Notes: a model not told the origin generated them from the letters alone. DNA of 64,000 nt from Tannerella sp. (GCA_031285685.1 JAITVS010000346.1:1-64000), one strand, 5' to 3'. Counted from the stretch's first letter, positions 44,415 through 54,271 are shown. Translations and numbers: made by a program.

Positions 44415-44909
44415 TTATATTTCCAGCATATCGGCAATGGCCGGTAGGAGTTCGTCTTCGAACCTGATCCTGTCCGCACGTCGTTTGTTTTCTTTGAAAT
44501 CGGTCGATATGCGGAGGTTTCTTCCGAACAGGTTTCCCTTTCGGGTGATACAGTAATAGATTTGGCCATATTCCTGTTCAATAATGATGGAATGAGCGGT
44601 ATCAAACGACAGGGCTGCGAACGGCGATAAGAGCGGATATTTTTTATAAATGTACCGGCTTCGGGCATCGAAAATCAGGGTAATGCCGTCAAGAACGAAA
44701 AAACGGAACAACCCGATGCAGGCAATCAGGATGCCGACGACAAGAACAGTTTGCGCATTATAAGTCCATTTGTCGGGGTGATACTTCACGACGAGGGTTG
44801 TCACGGAAATGATTGCGCCGCCGAACACAAAGAATGCATTCCATTTTAAATTATCCCGATAAGGCATATAGGAAATCCTGTCCTTTTCGAGAATGGTTCT
44901 GGTATCCAT
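44415..44909 (-). CDS. Small membrane protein, PH-like
   Basis: A 164-residue protein with two adjacent hydrophobic helices (about 25-43 and 53-72), followed by a beta-rich domain (ITLIFDARSRYIYKKYPLL, SIIIEQEYGQIYYCITRK) reminiscent of bacterial PH-like domains. It closely follows a paralogue-like gene with the same architecture (8 nt apart). Function unknown. Confidence 0.6.
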   Translation of the reverse strand: MDTRTILEKDRISYMPYRDNLKWNAFFVFGGAIISVTTLVVKYHPDKWTYNAQTVLVVGILIACIGLFRFFVLDGITLIFDARSRYIYKKYPLLSPFAALSFDTAHSIIIEQEYGQIYYCITRKGNLFGRNLRISTDFKENKRRADRIRFEDELLPAIADMLEI

Positions 44910-44917
44910 ACTTTTCT

Positions 44918-45376
44918 TTATTTGCTATTCATCACAGATTCGATTTCATCATACAATTGCTGGGCTTTTTTGGCTACAGGCCCATATTGTCGGATGAGGT
45001 GGGGCATGGATTTTCCGTTTTTTTCGAATACCATGTACAGCATGTTGTTGGTGGTGATACCAACTTGCTTTACTTTTGTCATACTGAATGTCTGGAAATC
45101 ATCGAAAGAATAAATAGTCGCATTATTCCTGTTGCGGAATGTGACGGTACGTGAAGACGGCTCGAAAACGGTTTGTGACTTCATTCCGTAAAGAATCATA
45201 ACACCAAGTCCCGCAACAATGATGGCAAATGCGATGGCGCCGATGCTTGACGGATTTTTGATAATAATCAGTCCGGCTATTGCAATGCAGCCCACGCCCA
45301 GACAGAAATTCATCACGGATTGATTTTTTAGGATGTATTTCCCATTTTCTTCCTTGAGGTATTTGAATGATTCCAT
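44918..45376 (-). CDS. Small membrane protein, PH-like
   Basis: A 152-residue protein with two hydrophobic helices (about 22-40 and 45-65) and a C-terminal beta-rich domain (TVFEPSSRTVTFRNR...FDDFQTFSMTKVKQVG). Same layout as the next gene in the operon, suggesting an old duplication or a heteromeric complex. A TACCTTTG box lies upstream of its start. Function unknown. Confidence 0.6.
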   Translation of the reverse strand: MESFKYLKEENGKYILKNQSVMNFCLGVGCIAIAGLIIIKNPSSIGAIAFAIIVAGLGVMILYGMKSQTVFEPSSRTVTFRNRNNATIYSFDDFQTFSMTKVKQVGITTNNMLYMVFEKNGKSMPHLIRQYGPVAKKAQQLYDEIESVMNSK

Positions 45377-45439
45377 AGTAATAAGATGTTAATGAGTTTC
45401 TAAAAATAGTTACATGTTGATTGTAGTCTTTATAGTAAG

Positions 45440-45447
45440 CAAAGGTA
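45440..45447 (-). promoter_or_regulatory. -7 box of the small membrane-protein pair
   Basis: Minus-strand TACCTTTG followed by C fits TAnnTTTG; it lies about 65 nt upstream of the ATG at 45376. Confidence 0.5.
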
Positions 45448-45545
45448 AGTTCGCCTGCATATATAATCCGTCACAAATGTTACAATTAAGCATTTTTTTT
45501 TTACTAATAAAAGACAACAATGTTCCGATTGTGGCTTGAATCATC

Positions 45546-45576
45546 TTGAATTTTTGCAGATAAAGTTGTATATTTG
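45546..45576 (+). promoter_or_regulatory. Promoter of the 45.6-kb small-gene pair
   Basis: TTG (45546-45548), a 20-bp spacer and TATATTTG (45569-45576) form a good Bacteroidota promoter 27 nt before the ATG at 45603. Confidence 0.6.
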
Positions 45577-45602
45577 TATGTTAACATCAAAAAGGTGAGA
45601 TT

Positions 45603-45875
45603 ATGGACGAAGATCTTAATAAAATGACCCGCGATGAGTTGGTCGAAGAAGTAAAGACATTACGTCTGGGAATTCGGAAGCACCGTGACAGCACGGGACA
45701 TGACCTTTGTTGGTTTCATCCTGATTTGTGGAATTTGCTTCCTGAGAAATATGATCCGAATATATTGGTTCCTGATTGGCCGCAGTTTATGGCAGGTTGT
45801 GTACGTTTCCGTAAATCGTTGGATGAGCAATTGCCGGAAGCGCCCCGAATAAATGACGATTTTATAAAAGAGTGA
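45603..45875 (+). CDS. Conserved small protein of unknown function
   Basis: A 90-residue protein: a short helical N-terminus ([20 protein letters not shown]) followed by the conserved [17 protein letters not shown] and [21 protein letters not shown] recall this pattern from uncharacterised bacterial proteins in several phyla, so it is a real gene, but no role is known. Its stop overlaps the next start by one base. Confidence 0.7.
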   Translation: MDEDLNKMTRDELVEEVKTLRLGIRKHRDSTGHDLCWFHPDLWNLLPEKYDPNILVPDWPQFMAGCVRFRKSLDEQLPEAPRINDDFIKE

Positions 45876-46030
45876 TGAAAGATACATCAGATAAATATTG
45901 GTTGAATGATGCGAGTAAAAGTCAACCGGAATGGGTAAGGCGGCTATGCAATGATTGGAACAACGTTTCACCGACTAAAGAAACAATACGTATTACTAAT
46001 AAGGCCTTGCGAACATTAATGAAAAAATGA
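45875..46030 (+). CDS. Small coupled protein of unknown function
   Basis: A 51-codon frame starting at ATG 45875 in a TGATG overlap with the previous stop and ending at TGA 46028-46030. The product is polar ([35 protein letters not shown]) with no membrane segment. The coupling and codon use argue for a real gene; no family is recognised. Confidence 0.5.
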   Translation: MKDTSDKYWLNDASKSQPEWVRRLCNDWNNVSPTKETIRITNKALRTLMKK

Positions 46031-46113
46031 GTGTTAGTTTTTTTGTTTTCATTCTTTTTTATTTTTTTGCAAAGGTATGATGTCTTCGACTAAACTTGAA
46101 ACTTTTATTGCGG

Positions 46114-46146
46114 TTGTTTATTTTTTGAAAATATGTCGTAACTTTG
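46114..46146 (+). promoter_or_regulatory. Promoter of rluF
   Basis: TAACTTTG (46139-46146) fits the -7 consensus, with TTG at 46114-46116 some 22 bp upstream. It lies 24 nt before ATG 46171, supporting that start over an in-frame TTG at 46144. Confidence 0.5.
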
Positions 46147-46170
46147 AACCTCGGATATTTTGAATTTGAA

Positions 46171-47256
46171 ATGGAATACAGACTGAATAGATATATTAGT
46201 GGTTCGGGTTATTGTTCGCGACGGGAAGCCGACCGGCTCATCGAAGAAGGACATGTAACCATCAATGGGAAGCGCGCAAGTATTGGAATGCGCGTATTGC
46301 CCGGACAGAAAGTGAAGGTGCGAGGAGAGTTGATCAAGAATGATTTGGAACCGGTATATATTGCCTTTAATAAACCTGTAGGGATTGTCAGCACAACAGA
46401 TACAAGCGAGAAAAACAATATTGTTGATTATATTAGCCATGAACAACGTATTTTTCCAATCGGCCGCTTAGACAAAGATTCTCAGGGGTTGATTCTCCTG
46501 ACAAACGATGGGGACATTGTAAATAAAATACTTCGTGTCGGCAATAATCATAGAAAAGAATATGTGGTGAAGGTGAATAAGCCTATTACTAAAGACTTTC
46601 TGACCAAGATGGCGCAGGGGGTTCCCATTTTAGACCGTGTGACACGTCGTTGTGAAATCGTAGAAATCAATCCGTATACTTTTCAAATTTCGTTGATTCA
46701 AGGGCTTAATCGTCAAATTCGTCGTATGTGTGAATATTTTGATTATGAGGTTCTAAAGTTAGAACGTATTCAAATTATGAATATACAATTGGGTAGTTTG
46801 GGGCAAGGTAATTGGAGAAATTTGACTTCCGATGAGTTGGAAGGTTTATTCGATTTGTTGGATAAGTCGAAAGATATAGTGCAATCCAAAAAGCCGGCCA
46901 ACAGTAATAAAGCCATGAATAAAGCTTTGCAGGAATATGACATAAAAACGAATTACCGCAAAGCCGGCATGGCTTCAAAGCCGGGAACGATATCTGATAA
47001 AAGTACTAAAGATTCTAAAATAGAAAAGGCTTCTAAAGTTCTAAGAGATACAAGAATATCTAAAGAATCGAAAGTTTCAAAAACTCCTAAGGCAGCAAAA
47101 AGTTCAAGAGTATTTTCAGAGGCGAAAACAAAAGATCGGTCAAAGAGAAATAATGAAAGAAGCGCTTCGAGAGCCGGAAAGTCAAAACCGACAAGCAATA
47201 AGACACAAGGAAGGCGGAATTCTCGGTCAAGAAGAGGACAATCTACTTCTCGGTGA
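46171..47256 (+). CDS. rluF: 23S rRNA pseudouridine synthase RluF-like, with basic tail
   Basis: A 361-residue protein from ATG 46171. Residues about 1-60 form an S4 RNA-binding domain ([20 protein letters not shown]). The synthase domain (60-235) has the catalytic Asp in [11 protein letters not shown] and the RsuA/RluB/E/F motifs [11 protein letters not shown] and [14 protein letters not shown], best matching RluF (U2604). The last 120 residues are a low-complexity Lys/Ser/Arg-rich tail, probably disordered and RNA-binding, common in the phylum but variable in length. Confidence 0.85.
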   Translation: MEYRLNRYISGSGYCSRREADRLIEEGHVTINGKRASIGMRVLPGQKVKVRGELIKNDLEPVYIAFNKPVGIVSTTDTSEKNNIVDYISHEQRIFPIGRLDKDSQGLILLTNDGDIVNKILRVGNNHRKEYVVKVNKPITKDFLTKMAQGVPILDRVTRRCEIVEINPYTFQISLIQGLNRQIRRMCEYFDYEVLKLERIQIMNIQLGSLGQGNWRNLTSDELEGLFDLLDKSKDIVQSKKPANSNKAMNKALQEYDIKTNYRKAGMASKPGTISDKSTKDSKIEKASKVLRDTRISKESKVSKTPKAAKSSRVFSEAKTKDRSKRNNERSASRAGKSKPTSNKTQGRRNSRSRRGQSTSR

Positions 47257-47271
47257 CGAGTGTGTTTTTGT

Positions 47272-49815
47272 TTAATGATGTCCGTTAAGCAAATAAAGAT
47301 GGTCGGCGCGTAAGCGTATTTTGCTTTCTAAAAGTTTCGGATAATCGGGATTATCAGCGAAAAATTGATTTACAAGATCTAATGCTTCGGGTGATGTATG
47401 TCCGGAGAATAGGGCGGAACACCAATTGGCCGGGAAAAAAATATCGCCTTCACGTTGAATTTCGCATAGTATATCAAGAGCCGGACGTATATATCCGAGT
47501 GATTCCGGATAGCGTACCGGATGATTAAGCCATTTCAATGCGGTTTGTGACCATGCTTCTACAGCCCAACTTTCGGGTAGCAGGAGGCGGTAGAAAAATT
47601 CTTCACGTTGTTCCCGGACCGGTGCTAAGGCCTGCATTACGAATTCGTATTCTTTACGTCTGTCCGGATTGGTTATTCGCGACAATTGTTTTTGCAGGAT
47701 ATCGTTTGCATTTTCCGGATCATACATCGACAATATGTATGAGATTTCAATCAGGTCATATTCACTGACTCTGTATTTTGCTGCTTCGGCAGGATTTTTC
47801 CATATATGATACAGCCTGTTGAGCGATTTTTCGGAAGAGGCAAGCCTGCAGAATGATTTCAGAGTAAGTGTACGGTAAGACTGATCTGTATGTTTTTCAG
47901 CAGTGTTGAATAAATAATCCTCAAAATTTCCGCGTAATTCGCTATTGGGTGTAGTGAATAGCTCGGCGCATCGTTCGGCATAGGTGAGGGCTTGCCTGAA
48001 TATCTGTGGATTGGCTTCTGAGTCAAGGTTATGTATAATTGATTCGAGAAAAGCTTCCGGAGACAGATCGAGGTGCATGATGCTCTCATATAGGTTTACC
48101 AGAGTAGCGAACCTGAGAGTTGAGTTGGTTATTTGGCCCCAATTCTCCAATAACCATTTACTGTTTACCGAATCCGTTTTGAAATAACCGTACCCTTTCC
48201 CGTCACTGTTCGGAAGAATGTAGTAATCTTCGTCCGACATTAAAATTTCCGCTGTTTTATTATTTGCCATTAATTGCACGGTGTGAGTTTGATAACCTGT
48301 TTTTACCGAATAAGTATTAAATGAAAAATTGATGGGCCAGAATCTGTTCATGTTCCATGAGTCTGATTGTGTGATATTTACCTTGTCTCCGTTTCGTGTA
48401 AAAGATATTGTAGGCATTCCTTTTTCTTTTATCCAGGTATTGCTCCATGTGAGAAGATCATCCTGAGTTTTTCCATTCAGTATTTTGATGAGCTTGTCCC
48501 AATCCGAGTTTCCATATGCGTACTTATGCAGATATTCGCGGATTGCTTCACGAAAATATTCATGCCCGATCTTTTTAATAAGCATTTCCATCACAATGGG
48601 GCTTTTATTGTATACGATATTACTGTATATTAAACCGGCATTGCGAAGGTTATCTAATGGTTGCTGTATCGGCATGGCTCCTGTTGTCCGATCTTCCGCA
48701 TAAGCGGAAGGGTAGTAGCTTATGATAAAATTAAGGTCGTGATTAACAGATGGATACATTGGTGATACGATCTGTGCGGCAAACCAGTTCGCAAAAACTT
48801 CTTTGTTCCATACGTCGTTAAACCATTCCATGGTTACATAATCGCCAAACCACATGTGTGCCGTTTCGTGTGCTATCAGTTTACTACGGTTGAGTGAGTC
48901 GGCAGCCGTGGCATTCTTATCAAGGAACATGCGTTTATCATTATAAAGCGTAGCTCCCGTATGTTCCATGCCTCCATATTGAAATCCGGGCAGAATGATG
49001 AGATCGTATTTACCGAAAGGATAATTGATCCCGGTATATTCTTCCATCCATTCCAGCGAATGGAATACCTCGTTAATGATATCGTGACATTGGGATATTT
49101 TGTCCGGATCGGTTTCTCTATGGTAGAGTGTTATCTCACGGTCATTTTTTTTGTCATCGAACTTTTCAAATTTACCTGCTACAAATGAAAACAGATAGGT
49201 GCCGATCGGTTCTGTAGCATGAAAGCATATTTCTTTTCTGTCTTCGCTGAAAGTATGTTTCGTGACGAGTGTGTTACTATTACCTATCGCTTCCCATGCC
49301 TCCGGCACATTCAGACGGAGGTTAAATACAGCTTTTAGATTGGGTTGGTCAAAACAAGGGAAAAGTGTCCTTGCACGGTCGGGAACCAGTAGGGTATAGA
49401 CGAAATCATCCCGACGGTTTAACGATTGATCGCCTGCTGTAAATTTTACGGATATATTATTTTTTCCCTGTATCGTAAAATTTTCAGGAATGATGATATG
49501 TTGGTTTTCAACAGTGTATTTTGGGGTTGTTTCATTTATCTTTAATTCCTGTACATCATTCGCATTTCCGGTAAAATCGAGGATTATGGGAGTATGCGCT
49601 TTAAGCGTTAATTGTATCTCTGCGCGGGCTTGTACATCTGCATGTTTTTTTTTAGGAATGGAGAACCAAAGCGTATAGTTGATATCTTTGTATTCTGTTT
49701 TCCGGAATTGTGCCAGTTCCAGACTTACGCCGGTTTCGTTAAGTTTGTTGATATTTGATGTACATGATAGTGTGACAATCAGAATAAAGAATAAAAACGG
49801 ACATTTTGGATTCAT
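47272..49815 (-). CDS. M1-family lipoprotein aminopeptidase
   Basis: An 847-residue metallopeptidase. It starts with a lipoprotein signal (FLFFILIVTLSCTSN). The substrate-binding motif YGGMEHTGA corresponds to GAMEN, and the zinc site is HETAHMWFGD near residue 312 followed by the Glu of WNKEVFANW. The C-terminal 350 residues form the helical ERAP-like domain. It would trim peptides on the periplasmic side or cell surface. A single gene, convergent with rluF. Confidence 0.92.
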   Translation of the reverse strand: MNPKCPFLFFILIVTLSCTSNINKLNETGVSLELAQFRKTEYKDINYTLWFSIPKKKHADVQARAEIQLTLKAHTPIILDFTGNANDVQELKINETTPKYTVENQHIIIPENFTIQGKNNISVKFTAGDQSLNRRDDFVYTLLVPDRARTLFPCFDQPNLKAVFNLRLNVPEAWEAIGNSNTLVTKHTFSEDRKEICFHATEPIGTYLFSFVAGKFEKFDDKKNDREITLYHRETDPDKISQCHDIINEVFHSLEWMEEYTGINYPFGKYDLIILPGFQYGGMEHTGATLYNDKRMFLDKNATAADSLNRSKLIAHETAHMWFGDYVTMEWFNDVWNKEVFANWFAAQIVSPMYPSVNHDLNFIISYYPSAYAEDRTTGAMPIQQPLDNLRNAGLIYSNIVYNKSPIVMEMLIKKIGHEYFREAIREYLHKYAYGNSDWDKLIKILNGKTQDDLLTWSNTWIKEKGMPTISFTRNGDKVNITQSDSWNMNRFWPINFSFNTYSVKTGYQTHTVQLMANNKTAEILMSDEDYYILPNSDGKGYGYFKTDSVNSKWLLENWGQITNSTLRFATLVNLYESIMHLDLSPEAFLESIIHNLDSEANPQIFRQALTYAERCAELFTTPNSELRGNFEDYLFNTAEKHTDQSYRTLTLKSFCRLASSEKSLNRLYHIWKNPAEAAKYRVSEYDLIEISYILSMYDPENANDILQKQLSRITNPDRRKEYEFVMQALAPVREQREEFFYRLLLPESWAVEAWSQTALKWLNHPVRYPESLGYIRPALDILCEIQREGDIFFPANWCSALFSGHTSPEALDLVNQFFADNPDYPKLLESKIRLRADHLYLLNGHH

Positions 49816-49897
49816 AGTGATTTTATTTATTCTCCTGTTGGGTGAAAATTATGCTGTAAAGTTATAAAAAAGTCGTTATATATTTAAATAGTTTATC

Positions 49898-49905
49898 TAC
49901 CTTTG
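49898..49905 (+). promoter_or_regulatory. -7 box of panE-like gene
   Basis: TACCTTTG matches TAnnTTTG and lies 19 nt before ATG 49925, giving a very short leader. Confidence 0.5.
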
Positions 49906-49924
49906 AACTTAAATTTTGGTTTGT

Positions 49925-50845
49925 ATGAAAAAAATACGGATTGCATTTTCCGGAATTGGGGCTGTTGGCGGTTATTACGGAGGAAAAATGGCGGCTAAAT
50001 ATGATGGCTCGGATTCGGTTGAGATTATATTTATTGCCAGAGGCAGAAATAGAGAGCAGATCGAAAAAAACGGTCTGATCATAAAAAGCGGATCGGAAGA
50101 GATCAAATGTATACCGGTTATGACAGATGAAAATGCTTTTGAAATCGGTGCGGTTGATTATTTATTTTGTTGCACGAAGAGCTATGATCTGAAATCAAAT
50201 ATTGAGCAATTGAAGCCGATAATACACCCAGATACCGTTCTTGTTCCGTTACTGAACGGGGCGGATATTTCCGAATATATTCAGACCTTATTACCGGAAC
50301 AGGAAGTCTGGAAGGGTTGTGTGTATATCGGAGCCCGACTGATAAGTCCGGGCTATGTACATAAATTTTCTGAAAAGGAACAGTTGTTTTTTGGTAGTAA
50401 AAACGGTGACCGGGAAAGACAGGTAATATTGCTCCGTTTGCTTACTGAGGCTGGTATTAATGCCTTTGTTCCGGAAGATATTGATGAGAGAATCTGGAAG
50501 AAATTCATCATGATTTCTACTGCGGCCACCATAACATCCTATTATGATCTGCCCATCGGCGAGATAATACGTTTGCATTATGATGAGTTTCTTGCTTTGG
50601 GGAATGAAGCTGCAAGTGTAGCGGCTGCAAAAGGTATTATTCTACCGGAAGATATTGCCGTGTCGTCAGTCGAAGCGCAGAAAATGATGCCGGAGGGATC
50701 CACGACTTCCATGCATGCTGATTTTAAAAAAGGAGGACAGACAGAATTGGAGAGTCTTACCGGTTATATTGTCAGATCGGCGAAAGAGTCGGGTATAGAA
50801 ACCCCTTATTATAATAGGATGTATGACAAGCTGAAGGCCATTTGA
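49925..50845 (+). CDS. panE: 2-dehydropantoate 2-reductase (PanE/ApbA family)
   Basis: A 306-residue oxidoreductase from ATG 49925 (MKKIRIAFSG). The NADPH-binding loop is GIGAVGGYYGGKMA; CCTKSYDL, PLLNGADISEYI and WKKFIMISTAATITSYYD are family motifs including the catalytic Lys region. PanE reduces ketopantoate in pantothenate synthesis. No pan genes are adjacent, and family members include other ketoacid reductases, so the exact substrate is moderately certain. Confidence 0.82.
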   Translation: MKKIRIAFSGIGAVGGYYGGKMAAKYDGSDSVEIIFIARGRNREQIEKNGLIIKSGSEEIKCIPVMTDENAFEIGAVDYLFCCTKSYDLKSNIEQLKPIIHPDTVLVPLLNGADISEYIQTLLPEQEVWKGCVYIGARLISPGYVHKFSEKEQLFFGSKNGDRERQVILLRLLTEAGINAFVPEDIDERIWKKFIMISTAATITSYYDLPIGEIIRLHYDEFLALGNEAASVAAAKGIILPEDIAVSSVEAQKMMPEGSTTSMHADFKKGGQTELESLTGYIVRSAKESGIETPYYNRMYDKLKAI

Positions 50846-50863
50846 AATGATTCCGGGGATGAT

Positions 50864-51334
50864 CTATGAATGTGTGTGCATTTGTAATCGCAAAACCATG
50901 TTATATGCCGAAGTTCCGTCATGATAATAATTATGTTTTACGGAACGGAGGATAAATCCTTTTTTTTCATAGAGTTGTATGGCTATTGTGTTATCTGTTC
51001 TTACCTCAAGAAAAATAGCCCTCAGTTTTTTTTCATTAGCAAGATCAATCGTTTTATTCATCAGTATATTAGCAATGCCCAGACCTCTGTGCTCAGGGGA
51101 TACGGCAATGGAATATACCCGTCCGGTATTGTGACGAAGACTTATTATAAACGATATATATCCTGCGATTTTGTTGTTATGAACGGCAACCAGGAACTTC
51201 CCTTTGGATCGCATAATCAGATAGGCTATTTGCTGACGTGAAAAAGCATCGGCATCGAAGCCGGCGATCTCTATTTTCATGATTTCGTCAAGATCTTCGA
51301 ATGAAGCTTGTCTTATATTTATCTCAGAATTCAT
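50864..51334 (-). CDS. GNAT N-acetyltransferase (RimI-like)
   Basis: A 156-residue GNAT protein. The acetyl-CoA loop is VSPEHRGLGIANILM, with VYSIAV before it and LEVRTDNTIAIQLYEKKGF after, a RimI-type arrangement. Its start overlaps the end of the ATP-grasp gene by 4 nt, so they form one operon. It may acetylate the product of that ligase or a protein N-terminus; the pairing favours the former. Confidence 0.85.
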   Translation of the reverse strand: MNSEINIRQASFEDLDEIMKIEIAGFDADAFSRQQIAYLIMRSKGKFLVAVHNNKIAGYISFIISLRHNTGRVYSIAVSPEHRGLGIANILMNKTIDLANEKKLRAIFLEVRTDNTIAIQLYEKKGFILRSVKHNYYHDGTSAYNMVLRLQMHTHS

Positions 51335-52803
51335 CGTGATTTCAATTCAAGAGAACGGACAAAATAGTTCAGTATCCGGTAATATAATTCATCGCCCAGT
51401 ATGGCATCTTCTATTCCGTGGTCGATACTGGGGTTGTCGTTGATCTCTATGATCATGGCTTTATTATTGATCATTTTGAGGTCAACGCCATACAACCCTT
51501 TTCCTATCAGGGATGTGGCCTTAAGTGCTGTTCTTATCACGTTTTGCGGAACCTGGTACAGAGGCAATGTATCTACTAATCCGGTTTGGTCACTTCCTTT
51601 GGTACTGTTGTGGTTATATATCTGCCAGTGACCTTTGGCCATATAGTATTTACAGGCATATAAAGCTTCACCATTGAGGATACCTATACGCCAGTCAAAT
51701 TCAGTTGGTATATATTCCTGTGCAAGCAGAATTGCTGATTTTTCAAATAAAACGGCCAGCGCTTTTTTGAAGCCGGACTCATCACTTACTTTGTGCATTC
51801 CGTGGGAAAATGAACCGTCCGGAATTTTGATTATAAACGGGGAACCCAGATGCGTAGCTATTTCCTCGAAGTCATTTTCATTGGATTTGAATATCAGTCT
51901 GGAAATCGGAGCTGGGATCTTTTCCCTTTCCAGCAATTCACTGAGATATACTTTATTTGTGCATCTTATTATTGACATCGGATCATCAATCACTACCATA
52001 TCGTTTTGTCGCGCTTTCTGGGCAAGATGAAATGTTATGTGATTCAGTGATGTTGTTGAGCGTATAAATAGTGCGTCGAATTCCATCAGTTTGGCAGAAT
52101 CATCTTCTGTGATCAGTTCTGCATGGATGTCCATCTTTTTTGCGATATCAAGAAATTTGTTGATCGCTTTCTTATTGCTGGGAGGAAATTTTTCTTCCGG
52201 GTCATGAAATATAGCCAGATTATACCGGCAAAGCTTTGGCGAACGTGGACTCCGCCAGATTTTTTTGTTGAAATTGTCGAGTGCACAAGCGAAAAAGTCC
52301 TGTTCTTCATTGGAAAGGCTTTTTAACGGCATCGACTGTATTGTTTCTATCTGGTTACGTTGCTGTGTATTTAATGCCACCCGGAGTAGAGGAGCCGGAT
52401 AATGATCGAAAATGAAACGTGCTATACGTTCCAATCCTTTCTCCTGGCATGTGCCGAAGTATATATTCAAATACCAGATATCATCTTTCGGAATGTTATT
52501 TTTTACTATCCATTGATGACAAAGTTTATGCAGGGCGCTCCCCATCCGGATGCCGGTTCCGCTTTCTAATTTGTTTATGATATCAACTCCGGGGATCACT
52601 TTGTGTCCACGTGCCTGTGCCAGTAAGGAACAATAATATCCTTCAGAATTATAGCTGTAATCCCCACTGAGATTGATAACGAGTTTAGACTCTTTTCCGC
52701 CCGGTTTATGCTTGAGGTAATCCGATACGGTCAGTATGCTACTTGTTTCGTAATACGGTTTCCAGTCATTCAGACTGTCCAGAAGAACCAATACACTATT
52801 CAT
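51331..52803 (-). CDS. RLAN-domain RimK-like ATP-grasp ligase
   Basis: A 490-residue protein. Residues about 1-180 match the RLAN domain (RimK-like ATP-grasp N-terminal: VINLSGDYSYNSEGYYCSLLAQARGHKVIPG). The central part has a RimK-type pre-ATP-grasp region (ALFIRSTTSLNH), and residues about 300-480 are the ATP-grasp fold with SPFIIKIPDGSFSHGMHKV, EYIPTEFDWRIGIL and the metal motif IIEINDNPSIDHG. Such ligases add amino acids to a carboxylate, as RimK does on S6. Coupled to a GNAT gene downstream; the acceptor is unknown. Confidence 0.85.
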   Translation of the reverse strand: MNSVLVLLDSLNDWKPYYETSSILTVSDYLKHKPGGKESKLVINLSGDYSYNSEGYYCSLLAQARGHKVIPGVDIINKLESGTGIRMGSALHKLCHQWIVKNNIPKDDIWYLNIYFGTCQEKGLERIARFIFDHYPAPLLRVALNTQQRNQIETIQSMPLKSLSNEEQDFFACALDNFNKKIWRSPRSPKLCRYNLAIFHDPEEKFPPSNKKAINKFLDIAKKMDIHAELITEDDSAKLMEFDALFIRSTTSLNHITFHLAQKARQNDMVVIDDPMSIIRCTNKVYLSELLEREKIPAPISRLIFKSNENDFEEIATHLGSPFIIKIPDGSFSHGMHKVSDESGFKKALAVLFEKSAILLAQEYIPTEFDWRIGILNGEALYACKYYMAKGHWQIYNHNSTKGSDQTGLVDTLPLYQVPQNVIRTALKATSLIGKGLYGVDLKMINNKAMIIEINDNPSIDHGIEDAILGDELYYRILNYFVRSLELKSR

Positions 52804-52829
52804 AAAAAAAGATTATGTTTAAACGGCTC

Positions 52830-52837
52830 CAAAGTTA
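52830..52837 (-). promoter_or_regulatory. -7 box of the ATP-grasp/GNAT operon
   Basis: Minus-strand TAACTTTG fits TAnnTTTG and lies 27 nt upstream of the ATG at 52803. Confidence 0.5.
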
Positions 52838-52948
52838 ATCAATCTTTGCAATCCAATGTTTTTTTATACTATATTTTATCAAATTTATATTTAAAATATG
52901 CATAGGTACAGGCCTGTTAAAAAAACAGATTTTCATTAGATTTGGATT

Positions 52949-52956
52949 TTACCTTT
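52949..52956 (+). promoter_or_regulatory. -7 box of the PepSY-like lipoprotein gene
   Basis: TACCTTTG followed by CC lies 30 nt before ATG 52987 and fits the consensus. The -33 region is AT-rich. Confidence 0.55.
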
Positions 52957-52986
52957 GCCATGGAATTTTAATTTAATAAATGCGAT

Positions 52987-54249
52987 ATGAAGAAAATTTT
53001 AAATTTATCAGTGATGGTATTGGTTCTTTCAGCGATCTTACCTTTTGTAACCTCATGCAGCGATGATGATAATAACGGTATGGACCCGGAAAACTCTCTT
53101 TCGTTTACCGAACTGCCAGGGGCAGTCCAGCTTTTTGTACAAAATCATTTTGATGAAAATAGCGTTGAGCTCATCTTGCGAAATACGTCTGAAGGTACAG
53201 AGGGCTATAATATTTCTGTGAAAGGATATAAGATTGATTTTGACAAGGACGGCTTGTGGGAGAAAATTGAGGCGAAAGACAAAGGCGCATTGCCTGCTAA
53301 TATTGTTGCATTGATTCCTGCTTCAATTTCCGGGCATGTAGAGTCCAATTATCCGGGTAGGGGAATTTATGAGATCAAAAAAAAAGAATACGGATATAAG
53401 GTTGAATTAGCCGGAAAGCCCGATGTGGAGTTAAATTTTGATTTTGGCGGCAATGTATTCAAAATCGATGAAGATGATAACCCGGATGATGAGAAGATAT
53501 CAATAGAAACCCTTCCGGCAGTATCTCAGGACTTTCTCGAAAGACATTTTGCAGCGTATACGGTAGAGGAGGTCAGGAATAATAAAGACTCATATGAAGT
53601 CAAATATACAGACAAAACCGAAGTTGAGTTTTATATTTCGGGAGAGTGGAAAAGGGTAGAAATCGGCAATAAGAATGCTTTGCCCGAATCGGTTATTGCG
53701 TTGTTACCGGAAAAAGCCGTATCCTATATTGCTTCAACTTATCCCGGTAAGGTAATTAAGGAAATCACCAATAAACAGGATATTTTCGAAGTGGAACTTT
53801 ACAAGGATATTGATATTACATTCGATAAGGATGGTAATGTTTGGAGAATATCGGATGATGGCGAAGATGAAAACAATAGTCAAAGTAAAATTACTTTCGA
53901 AAGTTTGCCGCAACCGGTTAAAGATTTTGTAGTCAAATATTTTCCTGATACAAAAGTGTTATATGTGAATAGGACATATAGAGAATATAAAATCGGACTT
54001 GTGGATGGTACCCGTATGGATTTTACGATGGATAATCAGATACAGGCTATCGTTTCGGTACGTGGCGAAGGGATTCCCAATGGAGCGGTTCTTCCGGTCA
54101 TAGCTAATTATGTGGGTAAAAACTATCCGGATAAGAGGATAACGGTTTACATCAGGCAATATGGCGGTTATTTCGTAGAATTGTGGGGTTATCCGGTAAG
54201 AAAATTATTTTTTGATCTGAACGGTAATTTCCTTAGAACCTATAATTAG
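52987..54249 (+). CDS. PepSY-like (DUF2874) repeat lipoprotein
   Basis: A 420-residue lipoprotein (signal LVLSAILPFVTSC, then an acidic linker SDDDNN). The mature protein consists of three DUF2874/PepSY-like units at about residues 38-155, 170-295 and 300-420, each with a LP..V..F....F/YP start (TELPGAVQLFVQNHF, ETLPAVSQDFLERHF, ESLPQPVKDFVVKYF) and a D.DG.W-type turn. These folds occur in periplasmic proteins near Bacteroidota two-component systems. Convergent with such a system here; ligand unknown. Confidence 0.82.
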   Translation: MKKILNLSVMVLVLSAILPFVTSCSDDDNNGMDPENSLSFTELPGAVQLFVQNHFDENSVELILRNTSEGTEGYNISVKGYKIDFDKDGLWEKIEAKDKGALPANIVALIPASISGHVESNYPGRGIYEIKKKEYGYKVELAGKPDVELNFDFGGNVFKIDEDDNPDDEKISIETLPAVSQDFLERHFAAYTVEEVRNNKDSYEVKYTDKTEVEFYISGEWKRVEIGNKNALPESVIALLPEKAVSYIASTYPGKVIKEITNKQDIFEVELYKDIDITFDKDGNVWRISDDGEDENNSQSKITFESLPQPVKDFVVKYFPDTKVLYVNRTYREYKIGLVDGTRMDFTMDNQIQAIVSVRGEGIPNGAVLPVIANYVGKNYPDKRITVYIRQYGGYFVELWGYPVRKLFFDLNGNFLRTYN

Positions 54250-54271
54250 TCATGATGATTTACCCAGGGAG

